Shown: one piece after another, positions 56,395 through 63,897 of the stretch
Numbering within the stretch: position 1 is the stretch's first letter
How the letters are laid out: every line of letters starts with the position of its first letter
DNA from: Cryobacterium sp. PH29-G1
Lineage (GTDB): Bacteria; Actinomycetota; Actinomycetes; Actinomycetales; Microbacteriaceae
DNA: 64,000 nucleotides
NCBI RefSeq assembly: GCF_030063365.1
Contig: NZ_JASISY010000004.1
Span: 62,001-126,000, forward strand
Direction: 5' to 3'
Made by a program: the position numbers and the translations under genes
Notes under the pieces: generated by a model
The model's database searches: none
Seen by the model: the letters and a program-made list of their open reading frames with translations, nothing else
Told to the model about the DNA's origin: nothing

Positions 56395-56420
56395 CCCGCG
56401 AGCACCCAGCGGATGCTGCG

Positions 56421-57230
56421 CTAGGCCGGGTTTAACACGGCCAGCGTCGCGTCGTGCAGCAGGCCGTTCGTGGCGAGGGCGCTGCCGTGCCACGGACCGG
56501 GCTTGCCGTCGATCGACGTGAACACACCGCCGGCCTCCTGCACGATGGGGGCGAGTGCCGCCATATCGTAGGGCTGCAGGTCGAATTCACCGGCCATGTC
56601 GAGGTGGCCCTCGGCGAGCAGCATGTACGACCACATGTCGCCGTAGGCGCGGGTGCGCCAGACCTGCCGCGAGAGACTCACGATCTCGTCGAGGTGCCCG
56701 GCCTGATCCCACTGCTGCAGACTGCCATAGCTGATGGATGCCTCGGCGAGCGTGTCGACGCCGGAGACGGCGAGGCGCGTGGGGGAGGCATTCGGGGTGC
56801 GCTCATCGCTCGACCAGGCGCCGGCGCCGGCGGACGCCCACCAACGCTTGCCGAGGGCTGGCGCGCTCACGACGCCCACGACGGGAACGCCGTCTACGGC
56901 CAGGGCGATCAGGGTGGCCCAGATCGGGATGCCGCGCATGAAGCCGGCCGTGCCGTCGATCGGGTCAATGATCCACTGGCGCGATGTCGAACCCGCGGTG
57001 CCGAACTCCTCGCCGAGAATGCCGTCGCCCGGGCGCTGCTCGGCGAGCACGGTGCGGATGGCCCGCTCGACAGCTTGGTCGGCATCCGTCACCGGCGTGC
57101 GATCGGGCTTGGTGGTCACCACGAGATCGAGGGCGGTGAAGCGCGCGCGGGAAATGGCGTCGGCCGCATCGGCAAGCTCTAGGGCGAGTTTGAGGTCATC
57201 GCGGAGGGTAAAAGTTCGAGGCTCAGTCAC
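56421..57230 (-). CDS. Inositol monophosphatase family protein (HisN-like histidinol-phosphatase)
   Basis: 269 residues from a GTG at 57230; a longer frame upstream runs into the promoter/tRNA region and is rejected. Mg2+-binding motifs are LGEEFG and WIIDPIDGTAGFMRG (about residues 85-100), with a third acidic ligand in PYDMAALAPIVQEAGG near residue 220. The short length and start TEPRTFTLRDDLKLALELADAAD resemble actinobacterial HisN, the last step of histidinol formation. Fructose-bisphosphatase or inositol phosphatase activity is the alternative. Confidence 0.87.
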   Translation of the reverse strand: MTEPRTFTLRDDLKLALELADAADAISRARFTALDLVVTTKPDRTPVTDADQAVERAIRTVLAEQRPGDGILGEEFGTAGSTSRQWIIDPIDGTAGFMRGIPIWATLIALAVDGVPVVGVVSAPALGKRWWASAGAGAWSSDERTPNASPTRLAVSGVDTLAEASISYGSLQQWDQAGHLDEIVSLSRQVWRTRAYGDMWSYMLLAEGHLDMAGEFDLQPYDMAALAPIVQEAGGVFTSIDGKPGPWHGSALATNGLLHDATLAVLNPA

Positions 57231-57355
57231 CCTGTCAAGGATAGTAATCTTGGGTACCCACCCGCGCCACGCGCGGATTATCGGCTCGATTGGCGAAGAG
57301 CCCTTTCCGGGTGTTAGGGTTACACGTTGCCGCGGGTTGGTTCGCGGCCAAATAC

Positions 57356-57431
<76 letters not shown>

Positions 57432-57433
57432 AC

Positions 57434-57477
57434 AATCCCGTGTCATCGGCCAGCCGTCGATGACACGGGATTTTTTT
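57434..57477 (+). terminator. Rho-independent terminator after tRNA-Lys
   Basis: Perfect 15-base arms (57434-57448 and 57458-57472) around a nine-base loop, ending in seven T residues (57471-57477). It is the clearest classic terminator in the window. Confidence 0.9.
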
Positions 57478-57573
57478 GTGCACGAAAGGCGCTCGCATGC
57501 GCCCGTCGATCCGGCGAAATCCAGCCCCTCCAGCCGCAGAAAAGCCAGCAGCGAGTCGGCCAGTCGGATGCTG

Positions 57574-57678
57574 TTACGCGGAGTCGCGCAGCACCAGACG
57601 GGTGGGCATGATCGTGCGGAGGGGGACCTCGCTCCCCGGTGGGTATCCCCGGTCGACCTGCCGGGACGTACGGTGGAG
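57574..57678 (-). pseudogene. Relic: C-terminus of a LacI-family regulator
   Basis: The only reading frame here ends in GYPPGSEVPLRTIMPTRLVLRDSA plus a TAA stop (57574-57576). This is the standard C-terminal block of LacI-type repressors (G..PGSEV, RTIMPTRLVLRDS). An in-frame stop (57679-57681) cuts it after about 35 codons, and no HTH or periplasmic-binding-like core is seen nearby. Everything upstream has been lost to deletion or replaced by the rhodanese gene's leader. Together with the terminator, this accounts for the 302 bases between tRNA-Lys and the sulfurtransferase. Confidence 0.7.
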
Positions 57679-57733
57679 TTAGGTACGGGCGCCGCTGGCG
57701 CACCGGCTCATCCCCAATCTCCGGAGTCGCCCT

Positions 57734-58576
57734 ATGTCCCTGCTGATCACTGCCACCGAGCTGGCCGAGCAAATTGCCCACGACAACACGCTGCGCATTC
57801 TGGATGTGCGGTGGAGCCTTGATCGTCCCGACGGGCGGCCCGAATACCGGGCAGGTCATATTCCCGGAGCGGTATACGTCGATCTCGACACCGAGCTGGC
57901 GTCGCCGGGGGCGGCGACTGATGGTCGGCATCCGCTGCCGTCGCGGCAGCGATTGGAGCGTGCGGCCCGTTCGTGGGGGATCAACTCGGGCGACACCGTC
58001 GTGGTCTACGACGACCTGAACAATTTCTCGGCGGCTCGGGCGTGGTGGCTGCTCACCCACGCAGGTCTGGGCAATGTGCGGCTGCTCGACGGATCACTCC
58101 GAGCCTGGACGGCTGCTCGCTACGACCTCGCCACGGGAGAGGAGCCGGTCACACCCGGCACCGTTGACCTCGGCTGGGACCAACTGCCCGTGACCACGCT
58201 GGACGAGATCGCCGGCCTCACCGATACCGGTGTGGTTTTGGACTCCCGGGCTGCCGAACGCTACCGCGGAGACGTGGAACCGATCGACCCGCGCGCCGGC
58301 CATATTCCCGGGGCGTTGAATGCGCCGGCCACCGGCAATATCGATGCTGAAGGCCGGTTTTTGCCGGTCGATCAACTGCGCGAGAGATTCTTGACCGTGG
58401 GAGTGCAACCGGACCGCCCGGTTGCCGTCTACTGCGGCTCCGGCGTGGTCGCGGCCCATAACATCGTGGCCCTGACGCTCGCCGGGTTTGCTCCCGCGCT
58501 CTATCCGGGTTCATTCAGCCAATGGTCCAATCACGCCGACCGCCCCGTGGCCCTTGGGCCCACGGCCGGCGGATAG
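57734..58576 (+). CDS. Tandem rhodanese sulfurtransferase
   Basis: 280 residues in two rhodanese domains. The N-terminal domain (about 1-145) has RILDVRWSL and a VVVYDDLNNFSAARAWW active-site loop without Cys. The C-terminal domain (about 160-275) holds the catalytic Cys in AVYCGSGVVAAHN. This is the usual thiosulfate or 3-mercaptopyruvate sulfurtransferase layout. It follows the LacI relic. Confidence 0.94.
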   Translation: MSLLITATELAEQIAHDNTLRILDVRWSLDRPDGRPEYRAGHIPGAVYVDLDTELASPGAATDGRHPLPSRQRLERAARSWGINSGDTVVVYDDLNNFSAARAWWLLTHAGLGNVRLLDGSLRAWTAARYDLATGEEPVTPGTVDLGWDQLPVTTLDEIAGLTDTGVVLDSRAAERYRGDVEPIDPRAGHIPGALNAPATGNIDAEGRFLPVDQLRERFLTVGVQPDRPVAVYCGSGVVAAHNIVALTLAGFAPALYPGSFSQWSNHADRPVALGPTAGG

Positions 58577-58634
58577 GTGGAGTGAACCGACCGATTCGGC
58601 TGGCCCAGGCCAAGAATTCTGGGTTCTCGGCGGT

Positions 58635-59435
58635 TTAAGTGAGCGCCGGGATGATGGCTCCCGAGAACACCTGCCACGCGAGCGCGGTCTTGGCGACCAG
58701 GCTCAGCGTGATGTAAGCGCGTTCGCCGCGCAGATAGTCGTGCCAGCCGCCGATTTGCTTGTACTGCAGCCACTGGTTGATGGCGAAGGTATTGAAGAAC
58801 AAAAACAGCGAAATGATGATGCCGTAGACAAAGGCCGGCGGCGACACCTCGCTAGTGGAGCCGGGGGAGACGAAATAAATCAGAATCACGATCCATGGCA
58901 CCACGCCCACCATCGAGCCGAAGATGAACGGGAGGAAATGGCCATTGCCCGGCGTCTCGTACTTCTCTTGCAGGGCGCCGAACATGATCATGGCGCCGTT
59001 GACGGCGAAGATCGAGAACAGTGCTGCGATGTCGGTGATGCCGGTGATCTGAGCAATGAGCCAGATCATGATCGACGAGCTCAGCGCGTACTCGACCCAC
59101 CGAAAGTAGTTGTGGTTCTGCTTGAGCCCGGCCGCGTAGCGGGGAAAAAACCACGGCGACGAGATGAGAAAGTGAAACAACGCCGACAGGGCCAGAAACG
59201 CCACGACGCCGATGCCCACGTTGATGTCGAAGAGGGTCACCCGCTCGGGCGGCAGCGGAACGCCGGGAGCGCCAGCCAGGTAGTCGGCGGTGACGGCGAA
59301 GGTGACCTGCTGGCTCAGCAGGGTGAGTACGTAGGCGAAGCCGATGGCCTGCACCAGGTGCAGCGACCCTGCCACGATGTTGTACCGGCGCAGGCGGGAG
59401 ATGTTCTGATCGGCAGTGCGAGATTTGCGGGCCAT
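58635..59435 (-). CDS. Heliorhodopsin
   Basis: 266 residues from ATG 59435 with AAGGAG upstream. Seven transmembrane segments. The retinal Schiff-base Lys is K249 in TM7 (LSLVAKTALAW), with S245 four residues earlier. The counterion Glu is E115 in RWVEYALSSS; His residues sit at H26 (SLHLVQA) and H88 (LFHFL). In the reference heliorhodopsin 48C12 the matching residues are K241, S237, E107, H80 and H23; here all but H23 are shifted by eight, which strongly supports the assignment. Heliorhodopsins do not pump protons; their signalling or transport-linked role is unsettled. No carotene oxygenase gene is in the window. It is convergent with the rhodanese gene. Confidence 0.93.
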   Translation of the reverse strand: MARKSRTADQNISRLRRYNIVAGSLHLVQAIGFAYVLTLLSQQVTFAVTADYLAGAPGVPLPPERVTLFDINVGIGVVAFLALSALFHFLISSPWFFPRYAAGLKQNHNYFRWVEYALSSSIMIWLIAQITGITDIAALFSIFAVNGAMIMFGALQEKYETPGNGHFLPFIFGSMVGVVPWIVILIYFVSPGSTSEVSPPAFVYGIIISLFLFFNTFAINQWLQYKQIGGWHDYLRGERAYITLSLVAKTALAWQVFSGAIIPALT

Positions 59436-59538
59436 CGGGAACTCCTTCACTCGGGTGAGGCCGACACTAGCAGGCCGCCCGTGTCTCGTCTTCGTTCGCG
59501 TCGCGCGGAGGCGATTCGCGGCATCCGCTGCAGGTGAA

Positions 59539-59605
59539 CTCGGCGATTTTCGCAGCACGCCGGCTCAGCCGCCCGGCATCACGGCGTGCCGCGAAAATCT
59601 CCGAG
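59539..59605 (-). terminator. Large hairpin between cupin and heliorhodopsin genes
   Basis: Arms of 24 bases (59539-59562 and 59582-59605) pair with only two mismatches around a 19-base loop. It lies 57 bases beyond the stop of the leftward cupin gene and about 100 bases upstream of the heliorhodopsin start. It may end the cupin transcript and insulate the heliorhodopsin gene. The stem contains a central GATTTTCGC tract. Confidence 0.6.
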
Positions 59606-59661
59606 GATGCGTACGGTCCCGGCTCTGGCCCACGGTCCTGCGTGTGAGCGGCGCTGTGGCG

Positions 59662-59988
59662 CTACCCGATCATCGTGAGCATCAGGCGGGATTCCTCGAG
59701 GGCCTCGACCATGTGCGGCAGCCCCGCGTCGAGTCGCAGCAGAGCGCCGGGGGCCAGTTCGTGCGCCACGCCGTCGGCCGTGATGCGCAGCCGTCCGGCC
59801 ACGGTCTGCATGAGCAGGGCCTTCGGAGACTGGTGCTCCTTGAGCACATGCCCGGCCCCAAAGGTGAGCACGACCACGCGCACGCCCGGTGCGCTGAGCA
59901 CCTTGGTGTGGTGCGGGCGCCCCGCCTCCACGATGGTTCCGGCAACAATGTCGGCAATGAAAGTGGTTGGTTCCTCCGCGGTGTCCAT
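59662..59988 (-). CDS. Small cupin-domain protein
   Basis: 108 residues from ATG 59988. A single cupin barrel: VVVLTFGAGHVLKEHQSP is motif 1 with metal-binding-type His/Glu residues, and the LDAGLPHMVEALEESRLML block is motif 2. This fold binds metals in dioxygenases, isomerases and stress-related proteins. No reaction can be assigned. Its transcript probably ends at the large hairpin downstream. Confidence 0.8.
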   Translation of the reverse strand: MDTAEEPTTFIADIVAGTIVEAGRPHHTKVLSAPGVRVVVLTFGAGHVLKEHQSPKALLMQTVAGRLRITADGVAHELAPGALLRLDAGLPHMVEALEESRLMLTMIG

Positions 59989-60110
59989 GCTCACACGATA
60001 GCCTGCGACCCGCAGTGGATGCCCAGCTTCGCCTCCCCGAGCGAGCGGTGCCGGGTACGGGATTACCGGGAGTGCCGCTCGGCGAGGGTAACGTGTCGGC
60101 GACGTGACCG

Positions 60111-60205
60111 CGCATAACTCCGGCAAATCGGGCCGGCACTCGACCGTTGGCCCCGGATTGCGGGCATCTCTTGCACGCCGTCTCGGAAATAGCAGGAGTT
60201 ATGCG
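60111..60205. repeat. Intergenic inverted-repeat element (AACTCC family), copy 2
   Basis: Eleven-base exact arms CGCATAACTCC (60111-60121) and GGAGTTATGCG (60195-60205) enclose 73 bases. The outer CATAACTCC is identical to that of the copy at 36445; the inner sequence is different. The unit is 95 bases long. Confidence 0.65.
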
Positions 60206-60418
60206 CCGGGGCACCCACGCACTGCCCCAGGGCAACCTGCTTCACGTGCTGGCACAGAGACAACTTCGGCACCGCATTCTGCCGCCCGACGCCACGGCCA
60301 CGGCGAGTAGCCGCCGGGGTGCCCTAGTTGGCGAGCATCCGTAAACGAACCGTTCCAGTCCTCGGACTGGTGTCAAAAATGGCGCGCAGCCTGCACGCAA
60401 AGGCCGGTAGGTTGAACC
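60206..60418. other. Non-coding stretch before the J-domain gene
   Basis: No convincing gene, RNA or repeat is seen between the repeat element and the small ORF at 60419; frames here are short and arginine/proline-rich shadows. It presumably holds the promoter for the 60419-61881 transcription unit. Confidence 0.5.
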
Positions 60419-60541
60419 GTGGGGATTGGAATAACGTTGACGTTGCAGGCAGTACACATGGGGGAACAGGTCGCTGCGCAATCGGTGCTCGAGGAGCTGT
60501 TTCGGGCAGTGTCGATCGGCATGACGGCCGTCCTGCAGTGA
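60419..60541 (+). CDS. Short ORF (40 residues) coupled to the J-domain gene
   Basis: GTG 60419 opens a frame of 40 codons, with an in-frame ATG 60458 after 13 codons. The product would be GIGITLTLQAVHMGEQVAAQ followed by SVLEELFRAVSIGMTAVLQ. Its TGA overlaps the downstream GTG start in a GTGA junction (60538-60541). The amphipathic, Ala/Leu-rich composition is peptide-like rather than random. It may be a leader peptide that couples translation, or a small protein; with so few residues the call stays tentative. Confidence 0.4.
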   Translation: MGIGITLTLQAVHMGEQVAAQSVLEELFRAVSIGMTAVLQ

Positions 60542-61881
60542 CCGCGCGTGACCACTACCACGTGCTCGGGGTGTCGGCCTCGGCCGATCCGGCTGAACTG
60601 AAACGCGCCTATCGCCGCATGCAGCGATCCAGTCATCCGGACACCGGCGGATCAGCGGAACGCTTTCGTGTGGTGCAGGAAGCCTGGGCGGTGATCGGTA
60701 ACCCGAAGCGGCGTGCGGCCTATGACAGCAGCATCCGCTCGGGCGCACGCTCGGCGGAAGCAAAACATCGCGCGCGCCCGGCGGCACCGGCGGCTGGGGC
60801 GCGCGGCACCACTCGCACGGAGCAGGAGCGCCCGCGGGCGCGGCGGGCCGACAGCCACGGGCATCCCGGAGGCAGTGCGCGGCTGCTCTACCTCGACCTT
60901 TTGCGGGGATGGCTGATCAACTACCCGTCTCCGCCCACACCGCCGGTAGCCTGGGCTCCCGCGACGAAGAAACGAGGACCGTTTCTGCACCAGTGGGCGA
61001 AGCTGTGCCGGCGCATGATCGTGGTCTTTGCCACCGTCGGTGTGGTGCTGTTTCTGATCTTGGTGTGGGGTCAGGAAGTGGAAGGGATCGCTCCTCTGGG
61101 GCTGTGGGGATCGCTGGCGTTCGTGGCCGGAATCTCTGGGGCGTCTGGTGCGCTTTGCTCCGTTCCGATTGGCGTTATGCGGATGCTGCAGGACCCGTAT
61201 CGCCGCGAACTGATCCGTTATCGCAAGAAGATGGCGCTGCGATACGCGGCCGCGCAGAAGGAGTACCGATCGGCCCGGCAGGCCTTCGAATGGAATCAGC
61301 GAAATCGTCCCGCCAACGTGACGCCACTATTGGAGTCCCCCTACTCGGACGAAGCCGTGGCTGCGGCGCCGGCGGCTGCACGCAGTTGGTTCGAGAAGGC
61401 GCGTGCGCAGGAGCTCACGGCTCGCGCGTTGAAACCGCTGGGCCTGGATTTCTCGATCTGGCACGATCTTCAGGTCGGACCAAAGAAGACACGCATCGAT
61501 CACCTTGTGGTGGGGCCCCAGGGTCTAATTTTGATCGAGTCCATGACCGCGTCGGGACCGGTAACCGTAGAATTCGGCACCCTGATTCACTGCGGCCAGG
61601 CGGTACCTGAGGTGCTCAGCTCGATGCGCCCGCGCCTGCTGGCCGTGGCCACGGCGCTCGGCATCGGGCGAGTGTCGGCGGCCATCCTGGTTTACCCCGA
61701 CGCCTTCCTGGCTGACGCTCAGCTGCAGAAGCTGAGGGGCGCCCCGGAGCCCACCTTTGTGATCGGCGCATCCCGTTTAGCGGATGCATTATCCGCGGGG
61801 CTGCCGGACATCGAGACAAGCACGCCGCGAAATATAGATCGTTTGCGCAATAGCATGGGCGTCGAGACGCAGTTCGCGTGA
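60538..61881 (+). CDS. J-domain protein with transmembrane region and C-terminal NERD (nuclease-related) domain
   Basis: 447 residues from GTG 60538. An N-terminal J domain (about 1-60) with RDHYHVLGV and the HPD motif in SSHPDTGG is followed by a basic disordered linker (about 62-120). Two hydrophobic segments (about 160-182 and 190-212) form a membrane anchor. A C-terminal NERD-type domain starts near 300 (RIDHLVVGPQGLILIESM). NERD domains are related to nucleases and found in plasmid and defence proteins. The combination is rare; a DnaK partner and DNA or RNA target are possible but not shown. Confidence 0.82.
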   Translation: MTARDHYHVLGVSASADPAELKRAYRRMQRSSHPDTGGSAERFRVVQEAWAVIGNPKRRAAYDSSIRSGARSAEAKHRARPAAPAAGARGTTRTEQERPRARRADSHGHPGGSARLLYLDLLRGWLINYPSPPTPPVAWAPATKKRGPFLHQWAKLCRRMIVVFATVGVVLFLILVWGQEVEGIAPLGLWGSLAFVAGISGASGALCSVPIGVMRMLQDPYRRELIRYRKKMALRYAAAQKEYRSARQAFEWNQRNRPANVTPLLESPYSDEAVAAAPAAARSWFEKARAQELTARALKPLGLDFSIWHDLQVGPKKTRIDHLVVGPQGLILIESMTASGPVTVEFGTLIHCGQAVPEVLSSMRPRLLAVATALGIGRVSAAILVYPDAFLADAQLQKLRGAPEPTFVIGASRLADALSAGLPDIETSTPRNIDRLRNSMGVETQFA

Positions 61882-61993
61882 GCCACAGTCGCTAGTGGCC
61901 TGCGCGCAGTGCTAGCCGCAGCCCAGCATCCCGACACACACCGCGAGACGCAGAAACCCGCTGCTTCAGATCGGACGCTGGGTCGTGGCAGAC

Positions 61994-62368
61994 CTACCGT
62001 ATGTCGATGATCTGTTTGCCGAGCGGCATGAGCGCGACCGGGATCAGCTTGAAGTTGGCGATTCCAAACGGGATGCCGATGATCGTCACGCACAACGCGA
62101 TACCGGAGAGCAGATGCTCGAGGGCGATCCACCAGCCGGCCAGCACCACCCAGATGACGTTGCCGAGAAAAGAGCCGACGCCGGCCGTGGGCGTGGGAAC
62201 CACGGTCTTGCCGAACGGCCAGAGCGCGTAGACGCCGATGCGCGCCGCCGCGATTCCCCAAGGAATGGTGACGATGAGCACGCACATGATGAGCGCCGCG
62301 AGCATGTAGCCAAGGAACAGCCAGAAGCCCGAGAACACGAACCAGATGATGTTGAGGAGGGTCTTCAT
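61994..62368 (-). CDS. YccF domain inner-membrane protein
   Basis: 124 residues from ATG 62368. Two YccF-type repeats, each with a hydrophobic pair and a W-GIAAARIG / GIANFKLI motif: VTIPWGIAAARIGVYALWPFG and IIGIPFGIANFKLIPVALMPLG. Family function is unknown; it is a small integral membrane protein. Confidence 0.93.
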   Translation of the reverse strand: MKTLLNIIWFVFSGFWLFLGYMLAALIMCVLIVTIPWGIAAARIGVYALWPFGKTVVPTPTAGVGSFLGNVIWVVLAGWWIALEHLLSGIALCVTIIGIPFGIANFKLIPVALMPLGKQIIDIR

Positions 62369-62442
62369 GATGGTCCTATCCTGTCAGATCGCGGTGCTTG
62401 CGGCCTGGCCAGAACTCCCGCGCCGCACGCTAGGCGGGGGCT

Positions 62443-62489
62443 GCGCCAGTGCGCGGGAGTTGCGCCGCGCGCACTGGCGCAACTCCCGC
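62443..62489. repeat. Interleaved inverted repeats (X-Y-X'-Y'), GC-rich AACTCC-related element
   Basis: X GCGCCAGTGCGC (62443-62454) is repeated in reverse as X' at 62469-62480. Y GCGGGAGTTGCGC (62453-62465) is repeated in reverse as Y' at 62477-62489. X pairs with X' and Y with Y', but the pairs interlock, so the RNA or DNA can form alternative structures or a pseudoknot. AACTCCCGCGC at 62413-62423 is a further copy of the arm. The site lies between the YccF start and the end of the cold-shock gene. Confidence 0.6.
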
Positions 62490-62536
62490 GCGCACCGACG
62501 TCGCCGCGACATTACCGCGAACGGGTGGTTTCAGGC

Positions 62537-63184
62537 TTAGGCGGATGTGAAGTTTGTCGTGACGGCGAGAAAGAGCACACCGACGATCACAACGTTGGTG
62601 ATCACACTGGCCCAGAAGGCCGAGCGAAAACTTGCTTTCGTCGTCTTGTGGTGAAAAAGCTGTTGGGCCAGAATCGCTCCCGGCCAGCCGCAGGCAAGGC
62701 CCAACACCAGAAGAGTGCTCTCCGAAACACGCCAACGCCCCGCGACGGCAGCGGACTTGTCCGCGGCGTAGAAGAAGAAGCAGACGAGACTCATCACGGC
62801 GTAGCACCCCGCGACCCAGATCGGCAGCGGATGGAATGAGTCGAGAACGAGGTAACCGGCGACGAACGCGACGATGGCGAGATAGCTCCGTGCACCGAAC
62901 TTTTTTCGCGCGCCGCGGCGCCGATTTTTGTCGGTTCTCGTGAACGGTCCAGCTGCCGCAGGGGACGGCGTGCGCACGCGCGTTGCCCGACTCTTGCCCT
63001 CGGCCGTGAATTCAACGTCGAACGTGAGCGACATACCCAGGCGAGGCCGATCCGAACCTTGCGGAAAGGCCTTGATGTGCACGAAGGCCGCCTTGCCACC
63101 CGTCGTCGGGGAGATAAACCCGAAACCGCGTTCGTCGTTCCACGAGGTGAGAACACCGGCAATGCGCTCAGCCCTGGCAACCAT
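62537..63184 (-). CDS. Cold-shock domain fused to DUF1294 membrane protein
   Basis: 215 residues. Residues about 7-70 are a cold-shock domain (GVLTSWNDERGFGFISPTTGG and AAFVHIKAF, RNP1/RNP2-like). A basic linker (about 75-100) is followed by a DUF1294 membrane part with about four helices (YAADKSAAVAGRWRVSESTL, GLACGWPGAILAQQLFHHKTTKASFRSAFW). The combination places a nucleic-acid-binding domain on a membrane protein of unknown function. Confidence 0.92.
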   Translation of the reverse strand: MVARAERIAGVLTSWNDERGFGFISPTTGGKAAFVHIKAFPQGSDRPRLGMSLTFDVEFTAEGKSRATRVRTPSPAAAGPFTRTDKNRRRGARKKFGARSYLAIVAFVAGYLVLDSFHPLPIWVAGCYAVMSLVCFFFYAADKSAAVAGRWRVSESTLLVLGLACGWPGAILAQQLFHHKTTKASFRSAFWASVITNVVIVGVLFLAVTTNFTSA

Positions 63185-63272
63185 GGTTCGAGCCTAGTGC
63201 CGACCTGGCCGGGTCACAGCGAGAGGCTGCTGTGGCGCACAGGGCTCCGGATGTGTCGAGAACTCGCTTGGT

Positions 63273-63752
63273 TCAGCGGGCATCCAGTCGGGCGGTGACC
63301 TCGGGCGGAAAGCCGCCGGTCGAGATGGGGCTCCAGCGCGTGGGAGTGATGCGAATCAATGATTTGTTCTGAATGGCCATCGCCTCGCGATACTCGGCCC
63401 AGTTTGAATGCTCGCCGGAGATGCTGCGAAAGTACTCGACCAAACCATCAGCGGCTTCGGGCATGTGCAGAACCTCGGCGTCACCGTCGACCTGAATCCA
63501 GGCTCCGTCCCAGTCATCCGACAAAACGAGAACGGATGCCCGAGGGTCCCGCTCAAGGTTGCGGGTCTTCGCCCGGGCCGGATACGACGAGATCACGATG
63601 TGTCCGGCCTGGTCGACGCCGCCCGAAACGGGGGAGATCTGCGGGCGACCATCGAGGCGCATGGTGGCCAGCAGCAGGTGGTGGCGTGGCCGCACGAAGT
63701 CGAGCATGCCACTGCGATTCACGTCGGTATTGGTTGCACTAGTTCGAGCCAT
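63273..63752 (-). CDS. PPOX-class F420-dependent oxidoreductase
   Basis: 159 residues. Split barrel: LDFVRPRHHLLLATMRLDGRPQISPVSGGVDQAGHIVISSYPARAKTRNLERDPRASVLVL, then WIQVDGDAEVL. These features match the TIGR03618-type family (Rv1155-like) that uses F420 rather than FMN. It fits with the DDN-like gene at 35960. Confidence 0.88.
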   Translation of the reverse strand: MARTSATNTDVNRSGMLDFVRPRHHLLLATMRLDGRPQISPVSGGVDQAGHIVISSYPARAKTRNLERDPRASVLVLSDDWDGAWIQVDGDAEVLHMPEAADGLVEYFRSISGEHSNWAEYREAMAIQNKSLIRITPTRWSPISTGGFPPEVTARLDAR

Positions 63753-63897
63753 GGTGCAAGGCTACGCGAGGACACCGTTTGTGCGCGGTGCGCAGCCGAC
63801 GCTCATCGAGCCGTCGCTAGACTGAGGCACATTGCCCAGCTCGATGTGCGCATCGACCCCCTGCATTGACAACCGCATCGACGCGGAAAGGTCTGTT

